In this document: piece after piece, positions 1 to 12,500 of the stretch
How positions within the stretch are numbered: position 1 is the stretch's first letter
Layout of the letters: each line of letters opens with the position of its first letter
Assembly: GCA_964017235.1 (NCBI GenBank)
Contig: OZ024931.1
Location: forward strand, 124,073,530 to 124,137,529
From: Sabellastarte sp. h YS-2021
Lineage: Eukaryota > Annelida > Polychaeta > Sabellida > Sabellidae
DNA length: 64,000 nt
Reading direction: 5' to 3'
Notes under the pieces: generated by a model
Databases searched by the model: none
What the model saw: only the letters and a program-made list of their open reading frames with translations
Told to the model about the DNA's origin: nothing
Translations under genes and position numbers: made by a program

Positions 1-934
1 GTGGTTCTTCAGGCATTATTTGACTTTGTCAAAGAATACCCCATGTTCACTTAGTTGGGATAAAGCCATAACTGAACAATATTCATGTACATTTTATCCA
101 TATAAAACTAGAAAAAGGTTTTTGCTAACAAAAACGAAGTGACCCGGATGGAGATGTGGGGTTATTAAAGCTGCAGTAGTTGCGGTATCAGACTGTAAGC
201 ACAACGTAAGCTTTACTGTGTTTTGTATCTGATGGAAAAGTGGATTCTTTAAAACCTGTAGCAGTTGCAGTATTAGACTTTAAGCAGAATGTAAGCTTTA
301 TTGTGTTCTGTAAAGTAGTAAAAGAGAAATTGTAGCTGTAAAATTTACCTGCTAGAAAAAACTGCTTTTGCAGAAATTCCACCTAGAAAGTATGCATCTT
401 GCATATTTGTATTCTGTTGATCTAAATATATGCAGCTTGAGAAATAACAAACTAGTCAATCTAGAGGGTTACAAAATGTTCTAGTATTTGTGGCAAAAGG
501 GAAACTAGAAAGGATGCTTATGGAGAAATTCCACCTAGAAAGTATGCATCTTGCATTTGTGATTCCATAGACCTAAATATATGCCCTTAAATGTGTTTTA
601 AGAAATAACAAGTCAATCTATAGGGCTAGAAAAAAGTTATCGGATTTATTGAGAAAGAAAATTATGAGTTTACATATTGGAATATTTATGAATGACTTAG
701 CAACTGAAATTAAAAATTTAGGCTTAGGAATACTAGTAACAGTAGGAGATCGTTATCTATTTCGTAGTTCAATAATGCACAAAATTAAGACCAAATTAAG
801 ATTTAATAATGCTAATTAAACCGTAATTTGTAAAATATTTTATACATATTGTATATTGAACCTGTAATGAATGAATCCTTGTGGAATGTGACCTGCAACC
901 ACTTTTTTATCTCCGCACATCAAAAAAGCCCTGT
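1..934. repeat. Non-coding, with two small tandem duplications
   Basis: There is no supported gene. Two diverged copies of a roughly 88-bp unit lie at about 167-330 (TAAGCTTTACTGTGTTTTGT and TAAGCTTTATTGTGTTCTGT). Two copies of a unit with 155-bp spacing lie at 371-485 and 526-640, both starting AGAAATTCCACCTAGAAAGT. Confidence 0.6.
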
Positions 935-935
935 G

Positions 936-1817
936 CAGACAAAAAGTGGCTGGACAAAGAGCATTGGTCCAAAAATGACCAGGACAAAACGTAACTGACA
1001 AAAAGTTTTGCACACTGGGACAAAAAGTATTTTATGTTTTTATTTGAAACAAATTGGAACATAATAATATTATGTTAGTACCAACATTAAGAATATATTT
1101 TACATTAATATTCATAACTTTTTACACATACACCAGCTGTCCAACTTAACACAATCTTATAGTATGCCCTACTATCTTGGGGAAGTTTCCATACTTTTTT
1201 CACCATTTTGCATGGTAGCACACATGTACGTTAGTCTTTCTTGGAGATCCTTTGTTATTTTTTTCACTCTTTTTCTTGGTGGTTGTCAACATGGTTCTTG
1301 GATACTTACCTGAGCATACTTTAGAAGAATTTTAATCTTCCTTGGCAAGTCCATATGTTTTGAAACCAGACAAAATTACAATTAACTATTACCTTTCATG
1401 TTTTACCTCTAAGGATAATTACATTTAGCAATCACTAGAATACCCTTCAAAGATGGCCTTAATTACATCATTTCCCCCTTGTCGTTCAAACTATGCTTTC
1501 ATGCTACAAAGACAAGTTTTTGCTTTGATGCCACACACGACAGGGAAACCACAGCCCAAGGACTTATGTTAATCTCCAAGCCCAACATAAGATTCTTTGT
1601 TGACGCCCTTTATATTACATGCCAGTATCATAAATGTTACATGGAAAATATATAACTTACATAAAGATACATAAGTACAAGTAGATACTTTAGTTTATAT
1701 GTACAAAAAAGTTCTAATTAAAAATTGACATACTTTTTGTCCTATGTCTAATACTTTTTGTCCAGTTACTTTTTGTCTGGGAGCAATACTTTTTGTCCAG
1801 TTACTTTTTGTCCTACA
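936..1817. mobile_element. Non-autonomous DNA element with subrepeated inverted ends
   Basis: The left end holds several GACAAAAAGT motifs (936-1030) and the right end the reverse complement ACTTTTTGTC repeated five times (1731-1817), so the ends can pair as long imperfect inverted repeats. The interior has no credible open frame. The exact termini and target duplication are unclear. Confidence 0.5.
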
Positions 1818-1927
1818 ATTGTAGAATGACATTCTAACTCAATCAACACATGCTTAATGACTAGTACACTGACTAGTACTACAAATTTGGCTGTTGAAAT
1901 CATTGATTGCAAAGAATTTATTGCATT

Positions 1928-3652
1928 AAATAATAAAAAAATAAAGGGTATTTTCTGCGGAAGTACAGAAATCAAGCTCAGTCAGTTCGCTGATGACACA
2001 ACATTAATATTAGATGGAACATCTCAGTCCTTGCAGGCTGCTTTAAATGTTTTAGAAGTTTTTGGATCATTATCAGGTCTACGGGTGAACACTGAAAAAA
2101 CTCAAGTGGTATGGATAGGAAAGAAAAAGTACTGTAAAGAAAAACTGTTAAGGCTGAATCTCCAGTGGGATACTATTTGTTTCAATATGTTGGGATTGTC
2201 ACTTTCAGTTGATCTGACAGAATGCACTGAAATCAATTTTTCAAAACAAATAACAGAAATTTGTAAGATTATTAATAACTGGAACAAAAGGTATTTAACT
2301 CCTATTGGTAAAATCACTATTGTAAAGACTTTCTTGTTATCTAAGTTAAACCATTTGATTTTATCACTCCCTAATCCTAAACCCTCTATACTTCAAAAGA
2401 TTAACAGCATATTTTACAGATTTATATGGTCAAACAAACCAGATAAGATTAATCGGGATGTGATGAGACTGGCATATTTGGCAGGGGGTTTAAAAATGAT
2501 AGATATCGAAGTATTTATGAAATCGTTGAAAATTACTTGGATAAGGAGACTGTTTAGATACAACAATGCTCAATGATTAAGCTTCTACAAGCTGAAACTT
2601 CAATTTGTTTAACCAAAATCTCTCACTTTGGACCACAATATTTGTCAGAAATGATAAGAACTTTTAACCCCTTTTGGCAAGATGTCTTTGAGGGGTGGAT
2701 TGCCATGTCAGCTAACTTAAGAATTTACAACAGTATTGACTTATTGACAATTCCATTATGGTATAACCCATTCATCTCAGACCAACCATTATATCTTCCT
2801 GACTGGTACCAGAAAGGAGTTATAACAGTTGCAGATGTTGTATCTTATAACAAGGTGATCAGTTACGAAGAACTTTGTCAAAAGTTTTCTGCCCGCTTTA
2901 ACTATCTGAATTACCTTTCAGTGAAATGTAAAATAAATATACTTTTGACAAAATTTGGGTATGCATTGGAAAATATTATATTGGAGAGGCCATTTGTTCC
3001 TGTCAATCTTAAGTATATTTTAAAAAGCAAAAAAGGGGTTGGAACAATTTATAGAATTTTTCATACCAATTTTCAAAATGATCACAAAATGAAATCCAGA
3101 TGGAACCAAGAGTTTGAAATTTGCATTGACCACGACACCTGGAGAATGTTGTTTTGCATATGTTTTAAAACAGTGACTAATAACAATCTAATATGGTTTC
3201 AGCTAAAATTGATTTATAGGATCTTAGGAACCAATAGTTATCTGCATAAACTAGGCATAAGAAATAGTCCCAACTGTCATTTCTGTCAACAGCCAGAATC
3301 CCTACTGCATATTTTTTATGAATGTCCAAATTCAAGCGAACTATGGAATGACATTGAAAAACTATTGAAAGAGAGGATAAGTTTAGAAATAAAATTTTCT
3401 TGTTTTACAATCATTTTTGGATATATTAATAAAGACCAGAATCATATTCCAATCAATAGCTTGATTCTCGTTACTAAGAAGTATATATTTGATACATCTA
3501 GAGACGGCAAGAGACTAATTCTAAAGTCACTAAAACATAGATTGAATAGCCTGTTAAGAGACGAGGAATATTGTGCCAAATTAAATGAAAAAGAAACAGA
3601 GTTTTCTCACGTTTGGGATAGATGGGCATCTGTATTTAGGAGGGTGCATTAG
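1928..3652 (+). pseudogene. LINE ORF2 fragment: reverse transcriptase C-terminal part and zf-RVT
   Basis: The frame reads through 2576 and contains the RT box C motif FADDTTLILDG. A one-base frame change at the ATGA overlap (2573-2576) then moves to a second frame that continues to 3652. That frame ends with a zf-RVT motif, CHFC then HIFYEC, at about residues 233-250 of its 359. The 5' truncation removes the endonuclease and most RT motifs, so this copy is dead. The codons upstream of about 1928 belong to the flanking host DNA. Confidence 0.8.
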
Positions 3653-3863
3653 AATTACAAAAAAAATTGATCAAAATGAAGATGTATAGGGTATTGCTTT
3701 AATTACTATAATAAATTGTGGTGTGTGAAAAGTTACTCTTGATCCCTATCAGGGATAATTCTTTATGCTTCATTTGTTTTGTGTATTTTTTTTTCTTTGC
3801 CTAAAAGTGACAAGTATGTGTTTAATTTTTTATATGTAAATGTTTTTTTTTGCACCTGTTATG

Positions 3864-3900
<37 letters not shown>
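1928..3900 (+). mobile_element. 5'-truncated Tx1/L1-like LINE with poly(A) tail
   Basis: Target-site duplications AAAGAATTTATTGCATT flank the element (1911-1927 and about 3899-3915, the first two bases of the latter merging with the poly(A)). This places the 5' junction inside what would otherwise look like one reading frame. The body encodes the end of reverse transcriptase and a C-terminal zinc-finger domain, and finishes with an A tail of about 37 bases at 3864-3900. Confidence 0.82.
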
Positions 3901-3903
<3 letters not shown>

Positions 3904-3915
3904 ATTTATTGCATT

Positions 3916-5460
3916 GCATGACCTAACTATAAAACCTGGTTCACACAAATGTAGTAAAATGTAAAAAGTGTATATCATTAATTAATAAGAATATATTACA
4001 TTACATGACCAAACATCAAGTTAGTATTAAAACAGAAATATATAAATCAAAATGTAGAGATAATGTGTAGAATAATGTAGATAATGTAGAGTATAATGTA
4101 GAGAGCTCAGTTCTTAACTAGTTGCTTGAGTAGTTGTATATAAAGGAAATACATCTTTGTCCTTGCAATCCTGAGCAGGTATTTGAATGTGTCCTGAGTA
4201 TATTTCAATTAGACATTGCTGTCAATTAGACATTTTGAAATTTAATGATTAAAAGATCTTAATACATAATTTTAACCCTGAGTTTATAGTTATATAAAGG
4301 AATTATGCCTTTTTTCTTACAATCCTGAACAGGTATTTGAATGTGCCCTGGGTATATTCCACTCAGAAATAGCTGTCTTTGAAATTTAATGATTAAAATA
4401 TCTGCATAATTTTATTCCTGATTTGTCATCAAAGAGAACCAAATCTTTGATGTTTTAATCTTGAATAGTTATCCTATATTAAGATAACTACAATTAAGAA
4501 TCATTCATATAATCCTTATGGGAACTATGAAGAGCACTATTAAGTAAAATTAAACTGGTGTAAACATTTGGACAACCAAAGAAAAAATAAGGAGGCCATT
4601 TTTCCGTCCCCTCAAATTTCAAGGAGGCCAATTTTCTAGGCCATTTTTCTGGGGAACAGACATAAGCCCCCCCACCCGCAAAAGCCCCCCTCACACAATC
4701 CCCCTTTTCTTCAAATGTAGGGCATAAGGCCCCCCCCCCCCCTTTTAAATTTGAGGGGGTAGGGCAAAAGCTCCCCTTCATTTCCAGAGGGCTAAGTCAA
4801 AGTCCCCTGCATTGTAATTGCCCCTGTTTTACATTTGAGATTAAATTCCCTTTGTCAGGGGGCTTTTGGCCATTTTTCTAGGAGGCCAATTTTCTGTTTC
4901 CCACACATAGGGGATTTAGAACAATTCAGTCACTAAATTTCAGGCCTCTTTATAGCCACTGTTTCCTATTGCTTTTTAAAGTAAAGGCGTTTGGGTTTAA
5001 ATTATTTACTGATAGGGGGCATTTTACTTTTATTTTCTATTTAACAATTTCTTAATTGGTTAAGAAAATTATTAGTGTGCAGATGAATAGACTGGAACAG
5101 TGTTACCTGTTTCATTTTGGTGATCTTGTCAGGTGTTTGTTATTTTACAAGTAACTAATAGTATATTATTTAAAACAAATTTCATATTTTTTCTACTGCT
5201 GCTGAGTATCAGTTTTAAACAGTGATGTTTTGTGTGCTTTTGTATGAACATTAAGCTTTTTTGCGAAGTTTTGGTAAAGGCTTGTTTTTTGGCTTAGGGA
5301 TAAAGTCTGCATAATTCTGATAAGTGAAAATCATGTTTTGATATTTAGTTATAATGTGCCCAATGTAGAGAATAATGTGTTGCTGATGCTTATGATTGTG
5401 TGAATGGTAATTAGTGAAAATTAATTATAAAGAAATCTTCCTGTGAGTAAGCCTAATCAA
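3916..5460. repeat. Non-coding, tandem and homopolymer-rich
   Basis: Two copies of a roughly 157-bp unit lie at about 4131-4270 and 4288-4425 (both contain GGTATTTGAATGTG and GAAATTTAATGATTAAAA). A stretch at 4560-4905 repeats GGAGGCCA and holds long C and G runs, including 14 consecutive C near 4729-4742. No gene is seen. Confidence 0.55.
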
Positions 5461-5466
5461 TGTGTC

Positions 5467-5890
5467 AAGTTTAACTGATGTTAGATGAACAGTAAGTCAG
5501 TTGGGGGCTGAAAACCAATTTGTTTCACTGTAAGATGGCCATAGCTTCAGTGATATTGGAACTTCAAGGTGGACAGAAAGTAAGAACGTCCCTTTTTCCA
5601 TCCTTTATAAGTGTGCAAAGTTCAACTGAGGTCAGTTGATCAATAAGATAGTTGGGGGCTGAAATCCCTTTCTATTACTATAAGGTGGCCATAACTTCAT
5701 TCATATTGGGGCATTAAGTTGACCATAAAATAGCAGTGTCCCTTTTGCCATCCTTTATAGGTGTACCAAGTTTAACTGAGGTCAGTTGAACAATAGGATA
5801 GTTGGAGGCCTTATTTCTATGTAAGGTGGTTCAACTTCATTCAGATTGAGAGTTTAAGGTGACCATAATAGCCAGAGTCTTCTTTTTATC
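5467..5890. repeat. Three tandem units of about 143 bp
   Basis: Each unit contains a variant of TTTAACTGAGGTCAGTTGA, AGTTGGGGGCTGAAA, AAGGTGGCCATAACTTCA and CCCTTTTGCCATCCTTTATA. The copies are well diverged. Confidence 0.65.
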
Positions 5891-6344
5891 CACTTCAATA
5901 CCAGTGATAAGTTAGATTTTAAAAATGGAAAAACAAAGGAGCAAGAGAATTTTATTCCAATTTTATTACTTAAACTTCTGCATGTGAAAGATTATCAAAA
6001 AGTAGCTGAATAACTTATTCAAACAAAACACTGAAATCCTGACGGTTTTTGAGATACACATAAGGTAACCATTTTTTAAGAATTTGTGAAAATCAAATGC
6101 CTCCAGTGGTGTTTTTGAAAAGTGCTTAAGATTACCTTAAGAAAAGTTTAAGGTCTCCTCAAAGTATCCCCCAAATTTTTCCCACCCCTATAGTTTTAAA
6201 GAAAAATAAGAAAGAAAAGAATTCTGAATCCCAAGAAGTTATTCAAGGGAGACCATAATCCAACGGCAGTGGCGGGGATCAGTTGAACCTTTGTGAAAAC
6301 AAAATAGCGCCCCTGACGGGCTGCTTAATTATAAAAACTCTTAC

Positions 6345-6520
6345 CCTGGTTTCCTCCGACTGTTATATCCTCTATTTCAGCTTGTATCACATTTCCATCC
6401 GGATCTTTCACACTAAAGCTTTCACTCAGGACTTCCCTGAAGATTGGAGTGAGCTGGGATTCAGTCTCTGTGTCATTTAACAGATTTCCCAGTTCAATTG
6501 CAACAACAAACACCAGGGGG
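6345..6520 (-). CDS. Exon of unknown extracellular segment, part 2
   Basis: This exon runs from phase 2 to phase 1, with acceptor GCAACAG and donor GTAAGAG. It encodes about 59 residues including [27 protein letters not shown] and [13 protein letters not shown]. It joins in frame to the 8.3-kb exon. No cysteines are present, unlike the rest of the protein. The donor shows that the gene continues to the left. Confidence 0.6.
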
Positions 6521-9500
6521 CTGTTGCACCTGGATAAAAGCCAAAGTGTGAATAAAAATTTGGATATAGAGCATGTTGCTTAACAAAATCTGTCACATTG
6601 TCACATTGGCTATTCCAACATAATGATGAAAATCTGGGTGTGTAAGTGTGTATCTGCCCTGAATGTAGTAGAAGATCTGTAAATATTGTAGGATTTAGAT
6701 TTGTTTTTGCAGGTCAATGCAATGGCTTTAAACTAAACTAAATTGTTGTGATGGAAACCAAGCGTGGCATTTGAAAGTGATATAACATTATTTTTCTTGT
6801 GTTTCATTGCTTTGTGGCTATTCTATTTACATTTGAATTACTTTTTGACACCACTAATCCTGTTTAAATTTTGGCCACTGTTTTGATTTATTCTATTCAA
6901 TAATGTACTAATTGAAATGTTTCTTTTGTACAGACAAATGTGACGTGTCCCAACACAGTTTTTCCAATACTTATTCATTTAGAAAGAATAGGGGGTGGAT
7001 TATTGAGTGCAGTATAATCCAAATAATAGCCATAAATAATCACACAAATTGGTTGATGCCTATTGGGGCCAGATAATGTAATTTGAATATCCAGCACAAC
7101 TCAGTGCGCATTCGTGTGGAAGTGCAGGTTGATTCAAATTTTGGTAAACATTACTCTAGCAGAATGAACTGCGTGTTTGTGGTTGTGTCCATCATTTTTG
7201 AAATGACGTGAAACTGGTATGATTTGTCCATCCTTTAGGACTGATGCTTTGTGTTCATACACCCTTTTCCTAAGTGCCTTGAGGGTTTCATGTGGCAATT
7301 AGTTTAACAGGGATGGGTTCGTCATAACTACTTTGTGGTTCAGGGGTGACATTGTCTCTAGACATGGCATCACAGAAGTCAGTTTGACTAGCAGTTGTTG
7401 AAAGAGCACGCATAGTGACAAAACTATGTTTTTAGTGGTGATTTATAATTAAATAAATAATTATAAATACATCAAATAAACATAATTATAAAATTATAAT
7501 AAATAACAACTGCACTAATATATCTGATGATATACCTTAAAAAGGCCCAATTAAGGGCAAGGCAAAGAGTTTTTACTCTACATCTTTTGATATGCAGACA
7601 ATATTGTAGTTACAATAGACTTTTATAGCAAACCACATAAGCCACAAAGTTCATAATAATATGGGCCTTCATACCTGGACACAACCTCCAGAACCACCCT
7701 ATCAACAGGTGTACAGGTGCAGAACCGGCTCTGAACCGGGTAGAACCGGGGGTGCACTACAGGATCCCAAAAAGTACTTCAGGGACAAGAATAAGGCCTA
7801 GATACCTCATAGCCTCTGATGAGACTGAGAAATATGTTGCCAGTCGAAATACAATTGACCCAGAGTTAATTATATCAGGCATATACCACTTTATTACCGC
7901 CTAGTTTGACATATAGCAGGAAGCAGATTTTTTTAACTTAAGATACAGAGCAATAACCAAACTCCCTACAATAGAAATATCAATCTATGGTTAAAGTCTT
8001 GTAATTTTACAGTTTCCTCCAGTGGAACTTTCTACTGGGTTTCCCAGAATAGGACTTTTCACATGTTTATACTGTCACAACTTTATACATGTTTAAGTTA
8101 AATTTTGTAACCATGCATTTCACATAATCCCCAAAAATGATAGACATGCCACAAATTGACTGATTTCAGACACAGGTAATTTGTGAAGTGAATAAATGTC
8201 TGAGCTTTGCGATTATTTCTGTCTTATTTATTGATTAATGAGAGACTGATATTTGAACCTCAAGTTCAAGACAATAATATTTGAAAGAACTGAATAGTAA
8301 ACAAACATACCTGACCCCAATAACTGTCACAATTGCCAAATATCTGACATCTTCTGGCAGTGCATTTATTTTTGCTTTCAGAAGAATTTCTATTTCCACT
8401 GAGCTGCTATCAAGCAGCTCCTCAAGTTGACTCGCACTAAATGTTTCACACTCCACAGATACCTGAAGTTCAAGGAGTTCTTTGTGTCGATTCAGTACTG
8501 CAATAGAAAACATGGCATTACAGATTCACCTATATTTGGTCTTACTGAAGACCTTTCATTGGATAATCTTTATAATGACATCGCAAGTGCCTGGTTTTGT
8601 TATTTCCATGTTCAGTAATTAAATATGTAAATATGCAATTATTGTAATTTTATGACCATATTTGATCAAAATAGTTATGTATTTGAAATAACTAGTTTTA
8701 TAATTGTAAATCAATGTCAAACTCTGTCCAAATAATTACAATTTTGCATTTTTTAAAAATTTATCTGATATATTTTAATGTATGCAATGATTGCTATTAC
8801 ATGCTTTCTTAATAATGAGCTTTTTCTTGGCATCAAACTTTTCCCCTTCTGTGATACCTTTAGAGGATGTTCATTAAAGTATTGCTTTACATAAAAATAT
8901 AAATACACTATCTTATATACAACATATTAATTTAATCAAATTTATCATGTTGGTTGTGAATCTTAGTTCATGAAATGGAAGTTTACTCTCACACTGACAA
9001 ACTGGACTCCCTCCACTCCATTGTCCATCTGATAAACAGGTGATACTTGAGTTTCCCTGTAGAAGATAACCTGTCTGACAGGAGTAGTTTGCGGTAGAGC
9101 CATATGTGGTTGCAGTAGTCTGTATGCTGCCATTGTCTGGCTCTTCTGGTGGATCTTGGCAGTCTACAACTGGACAGGTGTATATTAATATAGGTTTAAT
9201 GCCACTTTAAGAGTTAGTTTACTTTATTTATTTGGGTTTAAAATCACATTAAACACAGTGCTGTACTATTCATATGATGATGGGTAATAGAGTGTTAAAG
9301 GATGGCAGTACATGCTAGGTGGTTTTAAGATTCTAAGAATCATCTGGTAATGGCATACAACAGTCATCTCTCCCACTACTAGTTAGGGGCAGGATTCAGA
9401 GCTACAACTTCAGAGGTGATAGATGAGTCAGTTATTTAACTCAACAGAATTTTTATGCAAGCAAGCAAAATTTTGGAAAAATGTAAAAAAATGTATTAGA

Positions 9501-12500
9501 AATCAAATATTAAATAACTGTTAAAATAAGGAAACCAAGTTGAAAATGAATTCAGTGTAATGAAATGATTTAATAACAGGGTTTAATGAGAGTCCTGGAA
9601 TAACACAATCTCAAGAGATGGGCATTTACACAGCCACTTCAGAGAGTCAGGATTGTACAAGGCATGAAGAAAAAGACTGAGTATGAATCATCAACACTTA
9701 CTTAAGCAGTCACTCCAGTACGACCAGTTTCCTGATGAAGTACAGCTTATAGTCTTAGAGCTTTCTCCTTCTATTTTGTATCCTTCATTACATGCTATCA
9801 TTGCTACACTGCCATAGGTGGTTCCAGCAGTAGCATTCAATGTACCATGTTCAATGCTGTTATTTCCGCAGTCAAGAACTGTTGTATGGAGAAAATAAGG
9901 ATATTTGGATGTAGTTATTCTATATGTTTGGACAATATCCAGTGAAAATCAATATGGCATTATAATTTACTCTCGTGGAAGTTGGTCAGTTTGGTTGCAG
10001 GGATAAATGGCATATGCCAGCTTATGTAATGCATCAATCACCACTGTTAGTGCAGTGATCTTTGACGTTTACGTTCATTTTGTATGACATTCCATTGATA
10101 ATCTGGTGTGTAGACAATAACTTCAGAAGTCTAGTAATTTTAGCATGCAAAGTTATATAGTAAAAATCATTCTAACATGACACGCTTGTGTCCGCGATTC
10201 TGATTTGTCAATTGCCATGGTAAAACCGAGCATAACCTCACGGCTAGTTTTACATAGGTGGGCAATAATCCCACCACTTTTTAATAGTCAAATTATGAAG
10301 AATATCCACTATAAATCTTCATCAAATCAGAATAAAATATAAAATGTCATGTTAGAATCAGAATAACACACTCCTAGCATGGGATTATGCAGGGCTTTAC
10401 AACTCATAGCTCATTAGAAACACTCGGGCTTCGCCTTTGTGTTATGCATAGGAGTTTCTTGTTGTTTACAATTTCTAAGAAAAGGAACTGAAATTTTGTT
10501 AGAATTCTAAAGGCAATTATGGAAAATTGGATGCAATAGCTGTATAGAAAACAGTACTTTGTTTATAAATCATTAACATGAAGTTATTACTTGTAGAAAA
10601 ATTATAGGTTTCAAGAAAATTTTGAAAAATTATTTTTCTTATTCTCAGAATTTTTTCGGAAAAAATGCCATTCTTTTTCCAAGAATGATAATGTTAGTGA
10701 ATATGGATCCAGGACATTGTTTTCTAAAACAAGCTTCCATATATACAGAGAAAAATACTTTGACTTACTTTTGCAAACTATGTTTTCATCAGAACTCCAT
10801 TGCTTATTACTCTGGCAAACCTTCACAGCATTGGCTGGCACGAGTTCATATCCTTCTTTACAGGAAAATGACACACTTGTTTGATACTCTGTATTATTCT
10901 CAGACATCATGCCATTCTCTGGTGTATCGAGTACTGGGCAATGGATAACTGAAAAGTTTAATAACAATAAAAAATTACACTTCCCTCTGTTGTACTTAAA
11001 TGCTAAATCTGTGAATTAGATTGACTTGAATTTGATCACATGAGCATAAGCTTATAATGTTTAGAACTGACCGGATGGCAAGCAAAAAAGTACATGTATA
11101 ATATTTTCATCTCTTTTCTCTGATGAATATTTTTCATCACATTTGTCTCTTGCATTGTTGAAATACTTTGGGCAAAACAGATTGCTAGGAAACATGTGGG
11201 TGTCTCGAGGCTCAGTCCTTTTACAATCTTAATTTCAATTTTTATTGTAGATTCTTGTCACCATGTACGAATTCCTATTATCTCCGTGATTGGCCAGTGA
11301 GGCATGACCTGTCCTTTAGCATCATAACTGGTCACTTTGAATTTAGACGGTGACCTGTGAACATCAAATTTTTCTTCTGCCACCATTTTTAGTGTTTACT
11401 TTTAAGTTTGGTTTTAGTTTTTACAAGTTTTAACTATGAATGAAGGCAGATATAACTTGAGATCGAACAGAGGGGAGTGCCGTATACTAATCCAGCTCCA
11501 ATTGGCGCCAGATGCTGAGTTTTTGATGGCGTCAGGAGATCAAGCAGAATCTTCACAATCTGGGCAAGTTGGTTATACTAATGTATCTGATAGTTCCAGA
11601 TATGATATTGACGTATTCACTTTTATTGACCTTTCTGATCAAAATTTTCCCCCTATGTCCCATGGTTTTGGACCTCTGGTTCAAGATGCAGGATGATTCA
11701 GATGCATTGGGTTCGAACCACAGTTTATTGATCAATCTCATAATAATAGCCACATTTTGGCCCAGCTCAGTGCTCTGGGAACTAGGTTAGATAATGTGGA
11801 AAGTTCTATCAACAAATTGGTAAAAAAGACCAATGATGGTACAAAATGAGAAAATCTAGAGCAAATCTAAAGCAAATGTTGCCCAGACGGGATCTAAGGG
11901 GGTTGGGGCAGTGACTCCTTCTGTTCAGACAACTCATAATATTCCCCCAACCAGTAGGTTGAGGGAGGAGGCCAGGATTCCAGAAAAGGTCCAAACTAGG
12001 ATCAGGCACTTGGTAGATAATGTCAAACCAGATATAAATAAGATTAAGTCCCAAAGGGTTGGGGCAGTTGATACATTTGTCAATCACAAGGTCAGACAGC
12101 CACATGAGTTTGTCTTAACAAAACAAGGATAGGGTTACATAGAACCAATTATCTCCAGTTCAATGGATGGCTGGTTTTGTTGAACTATCAGGGAGGAGTC
12201 AGACATCAGAATTTGAGAACACATGTTAGATTATGTCATTGACAGGATACATCGGGCACATGCCCAAAGACATAGTACCTCTCAAGGTAGCTCTCAAAGA
12301 ACCCAAGACAAACATTCCACTGCAAAAACTACCGCTTGTGTGGATTATAACAAAGGTATTTGTTCACAAAAGCAGACCCATGAGACCAAAGGGGTACTGT
12401 ATAAGCATACATGTGCTTCATAATAGTCCAAAGATGGCAAGTCATACCCTCATCCACAGTCTGTCGTAAGAATACAAAAAATGATTAGCCCTGGACATGG

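Noticed and set aside
3779-3964. Plus-strand open frame with a lysine run
   Set aside because: The lysines are the LINE poly(A) tail translated.
4494-4781. Glycine-rich minus-strand open frame
   Set aside because: Produced by C/G homopolymer runs and repeated GGAGGCCA; no domain and no splice support.
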